Below are positions 8,388-19,440 of a DNA stretch of 24,343 nucleotides, piece after piece (the first letter of the stretch is position 1; each line of letters begins with the position of its first letter). The translations under genes and the position numbers were made by a program. The stretch is from Candolleomyces eurysporus (lineage: Eukaryota; Basidiomycota; Agaricomycetes; Agaricales; Psathyrellaceae): assembly GCA_027579435.1 (NCBI GenBank), contig JANBPK010000018.1, forward strand, positions 1 to 24,343. Reading direction: 5' to 3'. The notes beneath the pieces are model-generated. The model was given only the letters and a program-made list of their open reading frames with translations, ran no database searches and was not told where the DNA came from.

Positions 8388-10756
8388 ATGACCGTCACGC
8401 AACGGAAAACCCAACAGTTGCCGGAAGAAGTTCAAAGTGCGTCATTATATATTCTCCTATTTGGTCCATGTACTGAGCCTCCTCCCCCTCCTCCAGTTCT
8501 GAATGAGCCAGAAATCAATATCTCTTGCGATTCGTGCCGACGCGATCTTACCCATACCGTTCGCATCAAATGTGCAGACCCTGTCTGCTGCCAGACGGAG
8601 GAAGGTGTCGACATATGTCCGGGCTGCTTCTGCGCCGGGAAGGAATTTGCAAACCATAAAAGGTGGCATCCTTATCGCGTTATTGTACGTGCTCAGCTCT
8701 TCTAAATATACCTGGTGTCTCATATTGTATCAGGAGATGAACTCGTACCCAATCTTCACGGAAGATTGGGGCGCGGATGAGTAAAGGGTTTTTCTATCAT
8801 TTTTAGTCAAGCCTCTAAGAAATTCGCAGAGAATTGCTCCTTATCACCGGTATTCAAACCTACGGCATTGGAAACTGGAAGAAGATTGCTGAACATATCG
8901 GAACACGAACGAAGGAGGAGGTGGAGAAACACTACCTTGCCGTCTACGTCGACTCCCCGGATTGGCCTCTCCCTGTAGGTTCCTCTGTACAATTAGATTG
9001 CTCTCATTATAACATTTCCTCGCAGAAAATGGATCTCCACTTTGACGTCGACCCAGCAGAGTTCCAAGAGCGTAAGCGCCGGCGGATCACAGCCATGAAT
9101 GAAATGGTACCACCACCACCAGGCCCGGCACCGGCGTCAACACCAGCTGTCCATGAAGTATACGGGTTTTTCCCAGGACGTCTCGAATTCGAACATGAAC
9201 TCGATAACGACGCAGATCATATGGTGAAAGACTTGGAGTTCGGAATTGTACTGCAATATGGCGGCGACCAGATACCAGAAGACGAGAATGATGCCGATGT
9301 TCGTGCGCGGCGGAAATGGGAAGAAGAAAAGCGACTTGGTCTCCATCACCATGAGTCCTCTGTTCCTCCAGGTCCAAATGGCATCATCAATGGCCACCAA
9401 ATGAACGGCATTGTGAAGAAGGAGCCTCCCAAATCTGAGGATGTGGTCATGTCTAACGGTACCGGCGACGAGGAAGAAGAACCCAGCCAGCCACTACCCT
9501 TTGAAACACAGGATTCTCTCAACTTCAAGCTCACGCTGTTAGAAATGTACTTTCAGAGACTGGAAAAGCGTCTTGAGAGCAAGGCATTCATATTCGATCG
9601 GGGGTTGCTGGAGTACAAGAAGGTATATCCTCATTTCCTCTCGTCCTGAGTGCTCTTTTTACCCGTTTTTTAGATACAAGCCGCGGAGAAAAAGAGACCC
9701 AAGGAAGAACGAGAGTTCTTACATCGGCTGCGACCATTTGCAAGATTACAAAGTGCTGCAGATTATGAAGCCTTTACCACCGATATGTTATGTAGGTCGC
9801 CCTTTCATGTGACTGCTGCCCATTACTCATCTTTATCTCAGATGAGGCCATTCTCCGAAAGAAAATTCAAGACCTACAAAATTTCCGAAAGGGGGGTCTG
9901 TGCACTCCGGCAGATATCGAGAAGTACGAACAAGATTGGGCGAGGAGGGTCAGTCATTTGTGATCATCTTCCCACATTGTTACTTACGGTGATAAACAGC
10001 AATCAGCAAAGACTGCCTCTTATTCCTCTGACCGCCGCCATCCGGCAGGGGGTAAGTTTCAGAGTTTGTTTATTCGCTTGTTGTTGACATTTTCCATAGG
10101 CAATTCGCGTGAGCCCACCCCACGATTACCCGCCTCCTCCGCTTCTGGAACCGGTCCCCCTGCCCGTAAAGCTCGTATGTCGATCATCGTTCAGTACACC
10201 GACAGTCAACTGATCTTCTTGCAGCTCCTCCTCTCAATCTCGCTAATAGCCCATGTGTCCATCTCCTTACCCCTGCTGAACAAACCCTCTGTTCACAACT
10301 TCGCATTTTACCGAAGCCATATCTTACCGTCAAGGAAATACTCGTCCGAGAATACGCCCGTCGTGGAGGCAAACTACGTCGACGAGAAGCACGAGATCTG
10401 GTTAAGATCGATGTCAACAAAACGAGTCGTGTTTGGGATTTCTTGGTACAGGCTGGATACCTGAAGATCAATACCGACATCACTGCCAGCGTAGCATCGA
10501 CGTCGACATCCCAACCTCCAGATCCAAGGTACGTTCCAGCAACCTTACTCGCAACTAAGGACATTGACCATCGTTGTGTAGTCGATTGTCTACTCCGCAG
10601 ATCAATGGCTCTCCTCAGAAAGATGCTCAGAATCGAATATCTCCCCGACCATCTGCTTTACCGTCTGTCGCATCGGTTTCTTCTGTGCCAACCTCGCAAG
10701 CCTTTATGTTTAACGGACCCACCCTACCCACTCAACCTGCGACGACTTGGTCGTAG
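8388..10756 (+). CDS. ADA2: Transcriptional adaptor ADA2 (SAGA complex subunit)
   Basis: Eleven exons: 8388-8436, 8497-8684, 8734-8780, 8830-8974, 9026-9622, 9674-9791, 9842-9948, 10000-10051, 10100-10174, 10225-10528, 10582-10756, giving 618 aa. The domain order is that of ADA2. A ZZ zinc finger (about 25-80) has CDSC, CADPVC and CPGCFC; it has a few extra residues (CCQTEEG) in the loop before DICPGC. After SYPIFTEDWGADEE comes a SANT/Myb domain (about 90-140) with GIGNWKKIAEHIGTRTKEEV. The next segments are DSPDWPLP and KMDLHFDV, then the conserved central helices (YEAILRKKIQDLQNFRKGGL). A C-terminal SWIRM domain (about 462-540) ends SRVWDFLVQAGYLK. The family binds and stimulates the GCN5 acetyltransferase in SAGA/ADA complexes in the nucleus. 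The start is supported by an N-terminus that runs straight into the ZZ domain. The ~60-residue Ser/Pro-rich tail after SWIRM is longer than in yeast. Introns 8437-8496 and 8975-9025 are multiples of three without stops. Confidence 0.95.
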
Positions 10757-11815
10757 CCCTTGCTGATATATTTATGCAGCGCTCCTCGATATCCCTCTCT
10801 CCCATATCCACCCATCGCATTTGTATATTATTACGCATCGCATCACTACATTACACCATCACTTACATTACTTACAGGACAATCTACTGTTGTATTCATG
10901 CACATGCTCTCGATGTTTTTTTTATAATTATTTGTATAGAAGTGGGGATGTGGGGAACTCTTGGAAATACCTGTCAATGAGGGAACGACAAACTACGTTG
11001 TCTGATTAAAATCGTGGGATTTGGGAAGCCTTAGTCAGAGGTTTCGCCGTGAATACCTATGGGCTTGTTTCTTGGTGTCTCCACACCCACACGTTACCCC
11101 CATGCCCGATTACGAGAGGTGAGTACGAGTGACAACCAAGAATGTATTCTAATAGTATCTATCCTGACCCATGCTAGCTATTTTTGTCCAAAATAAGTCG
11201 ACCGTCACCGACTCGGAACAGGTATCAAATTCTGAATATCGTCTTCGAGCACCGCATCTATCTTTGGCGATGCTAGCAATCAATACTGGCTCTGCTCCTT
11301 CGATTTCCTCTTCTTCTCCGCTCACACCCAGAGGCGTGTTGAGATATTAGTGCACGAGTTTGTGCTCGATCATACTCATGCCAGTCAACTTGCTTCACAA
11401 CTGTCACCGTCTCTCGATTCTCTATCACTGCGCTGGATTCTTCGGCTGTTCTTCTGCCTCAAAGCCCCACAACGCGACAAACACACCGCAAAGGCCATGC
11501 TATTGGTTTAAATTGAACAAAACGATACCTGGTCTTATCTCTATATAAACTGGCATCTGGTCCGTCCGGCTTGCTGAGTGATATGTGTAGCTGCTAGCGG
11601 TGCTGAAACTTCCGGTGGACCCGCTGTAGACTCTGTCACCTCAACTCAGCCAAGGGATGTCCTGTGGTTGTGTCCGAAGACCGCACATGAGATAAAATGG
11701 AATGATGCTTCCTCCTGGATGCAATTATTCCTGCTTCTCCCGGGCGCCCATATATATGGCAGTCCTCGATGGCCGAGTCTGTAGTTGAAGTACCTGCCAC
11801 TCCTTACACGAGGCC
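10757..11815. other. Intergenic region between ADA2 and the F-box gene
   Basis: The ADA2 3' flank is AT-rich with a T8 run near 10915. No certain gene is present. An open frame without a usable ATG runs from about 11236 to 11510 (see findings). TATATAAA occurs near 11541 and TATATATGG at 11751. No RNA gene or repeat was recognised. Confidence 0.5.
11751..11759 (+). promoter_or_regulatory. Probable TATA box of the F-box gene
   Basis: TATATATGG is 65 nt upstream of ATG 11816, a usual distance for a fungal TATA element. Confidence 0.4.
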
Positions 11816-13148
11816 ATGCGTCTACCCATAGAGCTCATCGATGGTATCCTCGACTATCTATCCGATGACCCAGTCTCACTGAGCAATTGCTCCGTCTCAT
11901 CCTACGCATTCACCTCCACCAGCCAGCGAAAGCTCTTTGCCTCCGTCAAGATTACCCCTCCACGATGCCATGATCACGCCTCGCTCACGAGGAAGCTCTA
12001 TCAAACACTCAAGGAATCGCCGCGCCTATCAGCCTACGTACACACCCTCCAGCTGGAAGATGTCGGCCAGATCGTGACCTGCAAGAATGGTGTAACTCAT
12101 CACTGGCTTGCATTGGACGAAGACTTCCCACTTCTGCTCACAACGCTACCTGCGGTCAGAAAGCTAATTTGGAATAATGGGCTGAATTGGTTTAACTGGT
12201 TCGCACTCCCCTGCACTACCCGCCAAGCTATCCAGACAGCGTTTGTGCAATGGCCACTTGCTCATCTAGAAGTCATGGGTATGGTGAACTTTCCCCTATC
12301 GTCGATCAAGACTACAAAACCATTGCGACATGTCGAACTTCGTGCTGTGCATTTTGTGGAAGAGATCAGGCCAGGGAGCAGTGACGACTGCTCCGCGATG
12401 GTGAAGCCGCTGTTGGAAGGGTGCACACCAAAGCTGAAGAGTCTTTCCCTGGTGGAACCGTGCCGTCGCTTGCTACCCGAGCTTGCGACATGGTTTGCTG
12501 AAGACATGGACGTGTCCGGGCTCCAGAGCCTTTCGTTCAAGACTTATGGCGGATACTACCCGAAAGGAGAGGACGTAGTCTCGATGCTTCGAATCCTCCA
12601 AGCATCGGCTAGCTCTATCACGACGCTGGAAGTTTCTCCTGCGCTAGAAGGTACGTCGGTCCACTCTTCCCGTGCCACCCGTCGGCTCATATTCGGTCAC
12701 TCTAGGTACAGACATTACTACGATTCCTTCCCTCGCTCTTCCACCCCTCGAGTACCCCAATCTTCATGCACTGTCACTCGGTTTCGAGGTCTCCGACTTG
12801 CCGTTATACACCGGCGATGCATCGGGGAATTCCTCGGCCCAGTGGGTCGCCAGGAGCCTCGAGAACCTCGCTAACTCGCCCAGTCAAAGCTTGAAGACTA
12901 TACAGCTCAGATGTCACCTCGTTCAAGCCGACCCCGCGGCCACCTTCGACCAAGACATCTGGAAATCTCTCGCAAAGCACATGTGCTCTCCAAAATTGGG
13001 TCAATTACGAGAGGTGGAGATTCAGATACATGCTGTATATTCGGAGGCGAAGGCGGCGATGCCAGCAGTGTCAAATTTGCTTCGGGATGTCATGTTGAAG
13101 CCATTTGGAGAGCGGGGTATCAGTTTACAAATCGAGGAAATCTCATAG
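11816..13148 (+). CDS. F-box domain protein (basidiomycete type), 425 aa
   Basis: Two exons, 11816-12650 and 12706-13148, are separated by a 55-nt intron (GTACGT to TCTAG, phase 1). The sum is 1278 nt including the stop. The N-terminus MRLPIELIDGILDYLSDD followed by a Cys-Ser-x-Ser-x-x-F segment and TSQRKLFASVKI is the F-box-like pattern common in Agaricomycetes (LPxELxxxIL...SQRxLF). The remainder contains spaced leucine-rich strand-like segments (LRHVELRAVHF; LKSLSLVEPC; LQSLSFKTYGG; LHALSLGF; LKTIQLRCH), suggesting irregular leucine-rich repeats as a substrate-binding region. Known F-box proteins recruit targets to SKP1-CUL1 ubiquitin ligases. That role here is inferred and no target can be named. 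These genes are numerous and fast-evolving in mushrooms. The 3' end faces the receptor gene, with only 127 nt between the stops. Confidence 0.82.
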
Positions 13149-13275
13149 ACACATAGCATGTTTGTATTATTAGGAGTATGTCATATGCGCTGCCAGGGTA
13201 TCTATCGTATGTGAAAGCAATCCGACTTATCGGGTTGCGGTCCTATCTGTACAGTACTACTAAACCGTTTGTCGA

Positions 13276-15035
13276 TCAACGAGACGGAAGCCTACCCAAC
13301 TCATGATCATCCATGACCTTCCCCTGCTCCGACTCCCGCTCCTTCTCTCGCACCTCCTGTACCTCAGGTGTATTACCTCCATGTGGCAAGTGGGCTGTGT
13401 CAAAGACGCCGTCTTTTCCAAACAGCAAGGTGTTCGGCCGAGTGGTCAAGAGCAAGACGACGTTGAACGCTCCACTGGCAACATGAAGCGAGACTGAAAA
13501 GAATGTCGCAGCCGAAGGAATCGAGGAGCTACCCTTATTGTTTTCTTGAATGAAGCCAATCCAGCGAGCTACGCTCAGTGGCAGAATGGCGATGCAATAG
13601 ACAATAGGGTACCTGGTGGAAAGCAAGATTTACAAGATCTGAGCAATTTCCATTGCGAGAGAAAATGAATGGGAGAGTCGACGACGTACGCCAGCATGAT
13701 TTTAGCCTGGTTCCGAAGTTCGGTAGGAAACTCGTCCCCGTCTTGAGAGTTTATTCGTCGAATCCTGAATCTCCACCAAGCATCTGGGTGAGGGGTAATC
13801 TCTCCTCGGCTCCAGAAGAACAGGGGGATGTAAGTGAAAATAGAGACCCCTAATGTCAACCAGAACCAGAAATATTCCCCCCAGAGGCGCCATTGCAAGT
13901 AGCCCTCGCCGATCCAGCACCAGTACTGGGGGTTCACGGAGAGTGTTTTTAAGGGGAATATCAGAGTCAGTAAACGTACATGGTTCAGAGAGCTCATAAC
14001 TTACCGGGGTAGGCGTCTCGTAGCGATTTTGACTATCCTTGTGCCTGTTTAAAACGTTCCCAAGAACGACCATGAGGATAACAAAGACCCATATTCCCGC
14101 AACGAGTGCCTTTGTAAGCCTCAAAGACTCAGTACCGTGGCCGATCCATATACCTCGGAAGGTATAGATGGCAATGAGCTAAGCAATTAACGAAGAGAGA
14201 ATGCATTAGAAGGATGTCACGGATGTCGTGGACTATCAAGTCAAAAACGTACCAATGTGCTCATCGCGACAGATGTCTCCCCGAGCTGCTGGATGATCCC
14301 TTTTGAGATGTCTGAGCCCTGATTCGTGTCCGGTAACGATTTCAGGACATACCTTGAGCGGTGCAATAAGCACCAACTTCGACTTTCCCATCGTTTACCC
14401 ATTTGACGCTGACGATGGCACCAAGCGCTTGGAGAAGGTCACCGAGGAAAAGAGAAAACTAAATTCAAAATTGAAAAAGGCAGCTTTAGTTCTATCTTCA
14501 CAGCATGATTGTGTAGATGAACTGTACCATCGTTACGTCGATGGGATCGACGAATACGCGCCATTGGCGTTGTCGCCGAACTCGCTTGTAGACATTGCGC
14601 TTCACGGGCACAAACACAGGGCATTAGGGTGATTCTGAGTACGATACTTGTAATGAAACTCACTACTATGATGCCGAACACATAAAGCACGGCGAGAAAC
14701 GAGATGAAGCCCGTCTGGGTTACAATCTAGCACAGGTATATTTTAAGTGAGTATTCGGTCAATCTCCGTTGCAACAGGCTGGAAACGAAAGGAAAATTAG
14801 AACATGAAACGCGAGGTAAGGAAGTATGGAACCTTAGGTTCCAACCGACCCCACCCGCTCCGTCGTGCCCGCAGAAATCAAAAGAATCCTCGAAGGCTAT
14901 GCGACCCACCGTTAAACCTATACTCTGGCCCCGGCTCAAACAATGCAAGGAGCTGTCTCCATTGCGGAAGCGCTGGACCTCTTCTGAAGTGCAACTATGG
15001 AATCCTGGAGGGTCAACGACGTCCATTGTATGCAA
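13276..15035 (-). CDS. Seven-transmembrane G-protein-coupled-receptor-like protein (fungal Git3/cAMP-receptor-like type)
   Basis: Eight exons in transcription order: 15035-14910, 14726-14664, 14599-14528, 14458-14353, 14299-14253, 14178-14005, 13925-13690, 13612-13276, giving 386 aa (383 if ATG 15026, in the better ACAATGG context, is used). Phases agree at all junctions. Introns are 53-79 nt except the first (183 nt). Seven hydrophobic helices are visible: about 36-63 (GQSIGLTIVTQTGFIS), 87-107 (MFSLFLGDLLQALGAI), 124-147 (IIQQLGETSVAMSTLL), 160-180 (ALVAGIWVFVILMVVLG), 205-230 (GEYFWFWLTLGVSIF), 272-292 (MLAYPIVYCIAILPLSVARW) and 302-325. Cys119 in AYCTAQG and Cys199 in YWCWIG are placed for the usual extracellular disulphide. 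The cytoplasmic tail is charged (EVREKERESEQGK). Relatives couple nutrient or other external signals to heterotrimeric G proteins; the ligand is unknown. The N-terminus and long first intron are the least certain parts. Confidence 0.85.
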
Positions 15036-16949
15036 AAGCTGTTAAGAAGGAGTGGAAAGGGGGACTATGGGAGAATAGAAAGTTGGCAGGATGATTGTAG
15101 ACAGTGACTGCTACATATACCTTCACAGCAGTGGGGTTGTGCACACCTTTAGGTCAGCAACTTGAAGGCGCTTAATTCGCAAGGTTGTGTGACAGAACGT
15201 TGACAGACACTAGAACAAGGTTGCCAAAGGGAAGGAGGTCCTCGAAAGATGAGTCATCGTGTGACAGGCAGCGTCTATTATACAAAGGGACCCCTGCGGT
15301 GTCTCTTGTGGCGGGGGGTTAGCACCCCGCACGAGTCTTCAGAAAAAGGTTAAAAGGTCGAGTGTTCCTTGCCTTTGGGTCTGTATAGCTTCGAATGTGT
15401 ACTATGATTGAAAACGCCAGGTGATGATGTTAAGCAACGTGAATGGGCGGCGGCCAAGCGTGACCATGAATTTGTTCTCGGCTCCTGCTGGGCCTCGTAC
15501 GAGCGCCAGAGTAACATAAGGGACCCGGAAACGTGTCGGAACCCAAGGGAACCCAGTAATTCTTGGATAGAATTGAAACCTCATGTTGGCACGGCACCTC
15601 CGCCTGTTGGGCCAGAAATAAATGAGCGAATAGAAGGTATATGTATGCGATACTTAGCATGATACACATCTCGTCGGAAGATAACCTTGGTATAGTGGGC
15701 GCGCGTGTCGGACACCCTTTCGCTCAATTGGCAGAACGATTGACCCCGAGTTTGACCAGAGTTTATCCAGTTCGACCACGCTAGGGCATTTTGTAGCATG
15801 TAAGTAGCGGTCAGAAGCCTTCTTCCGAGTTCCGAAGGGGTGGGCGAGGCGAGGAGACGATCGATCAAAAAGGTGATAGAAATTCAATTGAATAAACTTG
15901 CGCCGAAAAACATTCCCATTGTCAGGCAGGGTTGATTTGCCTTTGCCAAACTGTCAGCCAAAGGGGGCATAGATTAGAAGACGGACAAGCATTGCCTCGC
16001 CATTCACATCTGGCCTGCTCTGGCCGCTACAGAGTCCGCTTTGCACGGTGCTGCCTTCACAACGTAACGTAAGTACAAGACAAGATATCGAGGACTCGAG
16101 GACTCAAGCTTCAAGGCTGGTCAGGAGCTCAGGCTTGGCTCAGGCACAGATTCGGGAGAGGACCTTGAATGATGGGAATGACGCCCCACACTAGCTTCCC
16201 AGTTCGGCTCAAAGCAGAGGCGGGATATCGATTTATAATTATATACGACGGTCTCCCCGAGCCGTCCTTCAAAGCCGGTTGCCGTACTATGGGAGGTTTT
16301 GGCCGTCGGGAGGACGCCGTCCTCTGCGGTGCGGTCCATCGATAAGCTGAACATGAGGATTGCACCGTGCCCTGCGTTCGGGCACAGGTTTTGATCGTGA
16401 AAATATATTATGTTATGTATTCTCACTGCCATAGTGGCGTTCGTCCCGGACGTTGTTGTTGATGTTGAACCCCTCCCTCCCTCGCTTCTGTCAAGTTGAC
16501 AAACCTTGGATATCTTGGACTTGCGCCTTGTCGCTGCAGAAAGCTGGATAAGGCAGCCCTAATATCCTTTTGTGCTGATCCAGCTGCTTTAGGATGGCTG
16601 GGACGGCTCCGATTCATATCATCAACCGTTTCCATGCCCGCTGGTGACTCTCTGTGTCAGGGCCACTTTAGCGCTCACGTCTAAAACGGGACCAAGCTAT
16701 TCTTGGGAAGGTCGGCTCGAGGACGGCATCACGTACCCTGCATACCCATCAGGCTATGCCCCATCTCAGATTACCGGTTCTATACTTAAAACTAATGACG
16801 TTCCCCAACGAGGCAAATATCCTTTCCGCTGTCTACTCTAGACCGACTGCCTGCAGGTCGATTGCCCCCTTGGCCAGGTTTCCAGAATCCCAACATTTCG
16901 CTTGTCGAAACATCCGTTCTTTCATATATACCCCCCTCTTCCTTCTCAA
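15036..16949. other. Long divergent intergenic region between receptor and glyoxal oxidase genes
   Basis: About 1.9 kb carries the promoters of both flanking genes. Short ORFs occur on both strands, but none has a recognisable domain or splice structure. A strong GC-rich hairpin is at 15304-15335. Short direct repeats occur around 16090-16145 (GAGGACTC twice; GCTCAGG twice). TATACTTAAA at 16781-16790 is a possible core element for the oxidase, 160 nt before its ATG. The CATATATACCCCCC close to 16923 is too near the ATG to be its TATA box. No tRNA or transposon was recognised. Confidence 0.5.
15304..15335. other. GC-rich hairpin
   Basis: GCGGGG (15311-15316) and CCCCGC (15325-15330) pair around the loop GGTTAGCA. 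With one bulged G, the stem extends through CTTGTG upstream and CACGAG downstream, with one G-T wobble. The function is unknown. Confidence 0.5.
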
Positions 16950-19440
16950 ATGAACTCTAGACGACATCTGCCCCCGATGCGCCGTCACATCCTCTCGGCC
17001 TGCTCTATCGCTGCCTTCGTAGCTGTCTCCAATGCCCAGTCGGCCACGACCATCGCCCCTCCGGGCCAACCACTGAAAACTGGTGTCCCTGGTGGTTTCG
17101 AGATCATTGGAGAGAGTTTGGTTAGCGCTCAGCAGGTAAGTTGATCGGTTCTTTGTCAAGGACATTGTACTGATACAGAAGCCAGCTTTTCCTCGGTACT
17201 GAGGATAAGGTCTACTTTGTTGACAAAGTAGAGGCCAACCCAACCCTCATCAACAACCATCCAGCCTGGGCTTCCGGTACGGCCTTGTTTCCCCTCTCCT
17301 GTGTCGGCATTTTGCTGATCGCTTTCACCCCTCAGAATGGGCGCTCGCTTCAAACACGCAGAGGCCGATGGATGCCCTTACGAACTCTTTCTGTGCTGTA
17401 TGTTTCGCTCCGCAGCAGATGGAAAACAAAGTACTCATCAAAAGATGGCATCTTCTAGGGAGGTAACGTCCTCGGAAACGGAACATGGCTCAACGTTGGA
17501 GGGAACCAGGCCGTTCAATGGGGTGGTGAGCCCGCACAGGCTCAAGACGGGACCGTAGGACCATACTTCAATGCTGACGGTCGAACATCGTACGTTCTTC
17601 CTTTTGTTGACACAAACGGTCATTGACTTTTTCGCCTCGTGTGCAGCATTCGGTTAGTCGCGTGACATAACGACTGTCATAAAATTTGATTTTACTGAAT
17701 GCTTGTTTGTCTAGAATGCTGGACCCTTGCGATGATGGAAACTGTGAGTGGTATCTGTCGCCCGTGCCATCACAACAAAGATGGTACCCCACACTGTGAG
17801 TTGTTCGCCCCTTATATTTTTTTTGGCAAGCGCTCACAAAGTGCTCTCGTCAATTAGCGAAACCCTCCAAGATGGTTCCGTGCTCATTGTAAGTGATCAT
17901 CTCCTACCTTCTCACACATCAGAGATTTTAACGCAACTTGACAGCTCGGCGGTTGCCTCAACGGTGGTTATGTCAATGACCGTTTCCAAGATAACCCAAC
18001 ATACCAGTTCTTCCCTCCACGGGGCGACGGGACACCCATTCAGTCACCTATCTTGGCTAGCACGCTCCCAGCTAACCTCTACCCCCTCACATGGCTGCTC
18101 CCTTCAGGCAACCTGCTGATCCAGTCGAACTGGGCCACTGTCACCCTGAACCTGGCTACCAACACCGAGACGCCACTGGATAATATCCCCGAAGCTGTTC
18201 GTGTGTANCCCCGCGAGCGCAGGTACGGTCATGCTCCCGCTCACCCCCGCCAACAACTACACCGCTACCATCCTCTTCTGCGGAGGGTCCAACGTCCAGA
18301 CCGATCGGTAAGTCAGATGAATTATTATGCGCCCGCTCTCGAGTATATTTTTGGCTCACATATTTCAATAGATGGACGGCGCCCGATTTCCACCCACCTA
18401 CCTACCCTGCTTCGGCTTCGTGTGTCAAGCTCACACCGGACGTCTCGGGGACGTACTCGAGGGAAGACCCGCTCCCTGAGATCCGAGTCATGGTCAACCT
18501 TATCCAGCTCCCTGATGGCAAGGTCCTCGCTCTTAACGGTGGTCAACTCGGCACTGCCGGCTACGGAAATACCACTTGGGCTATCGGCCACTCGTATGGA
18601 GACCGACCCGTCATGAAGCCTGCTATGTACGACCCCAACGCCGCCGCTGGCTCCAAGTGGTCGACGGAGGGCCTTGCTGAGAGTACCGTTGCTCGCATGT
18701 ACCACTCGTCTGCTGTCTTGCTGCCTGATGGGTCCGTGATGGTCTCGGGATCCAACCCTAATCCGGATTACACCGTTGGCCCGGATGTTCAGTACCCCAC
18801 TGAGTACAGGACGGAGCTCTGGTACCCATCTTGGTACAATGATAGGAGGCCAGAACCTCAGGGGTTGTTGAGCAGCTACTCGTATGGTGGTGCGTCGTTC
18901 GATGTTACGCTCGATGCGGAGGACTTGTTCGGCGATGTGGAGAACATCAAGTCGGCCTTTGTGTCCATTATCAGGCCTGGGTTCTCTACTCACAACATGG
19001 TGAGTGCTTTCTTCTTCCCTCTTCTGTTTTGTTGCAGTGGCTAACCGTTGATTTCCTTTCGTGTGCTTTAGAACATGGGTCAACGCTTTGTCCAACTCGA
19101 CTCCACGTACACTGCCTACGCAGATAACAACACTGCCGTCCTCCACGTCTCCCAGCTCCCACCCAACCCGAGCGTCCTCGCTCCGGGACCTGCACTCATC
19201 TTCGTCACCGTCAAGGGCGTTCCCTCTGTTGGCAAGATGATCATGGTCGGAAACGGTGTTATTGGTGAACAGCCAATTGCACAGGTTCCTACTCTCGTCG
19301 CGTCGCAGATTGTGGCCAAGACCGCCGGCGGGGGTAAAGATGGGTCTGGCAACAACAGCGCTGCCGGGCGTGTTGGTGTCGCTGAATGGTGGGTGGCTGG
19401 TCTGATGATGATCGCCTCGGTGTTTGCTTTGGGCTCATGA
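16950..19440 (+). CDS. Glyoxal oxidase / copper radical oxidase, secreted and probably GPI-anchored
   Basis: Ten exons: 16950-17135, 17186-17276, 17336-17397, 17459-17589, 17647-17652, 17715-17795, 17858-17888, 17945-18307, 18372-18999, 19072-19440. Ignoring the N at 18208 they give 648 aa. It oxidises small aldehydes such as glyoxal to acids and makes H2O2, which extracellular peroxidases can use. A signal peptide is present (RRHILSACSIAAFVAVSNA); ATG 16977 is an alternative start. The ligands known from Phanerochaete GLX (Cys70, Tyr135, Tyr377, His378, His471) correspond to Cys112 in SFCAGG, Tyr183 in RWYPT, Tyr427-His428 in ARMYHSS and His524 in STHNMNMGQR, with similar spacing. Kelch-like glycine-rich strands lie between, and the C-terminal part is the DUF1929-like domain. 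The tail is a small-residue stretch (GSGNNSAAG) then a hydrophobic end (WWVAGLMMIASVFALGS), as in GPI signals. No WSC domains are present. Activity is likely since all ligands are kept; the physiological substrate is inferred. Confidence 0.93.
18208..18208. other. Ambiguous base that breaks the glyoxal oxidase frame
   Basis: This N lies between GTGTA and CCCCGCGAGC. Without it the codons read Val-Tyr-Pro-Ala-Ser-Ala-Gly-Thr-Val, the expected conserved segment, and the frame continues. With it the frame shifts. It is a probable consensus artefact beside a C4 run. Confidence 0.88.

Noticed and set aside
16121..16432. 103-codon minus-strand ORF before the oxidase gene
   Set aside because: It has an ATG but no recognisable features, and lies within the promoter region. 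There is not enough support to call a gene.
16923..16930. ATATATA as TATA box of the glyoxal oxidase gene
   Set aside because: It is only about 20 nt before the ATG, leaving no room for a leader; it is more likely part of the transcribed leader.
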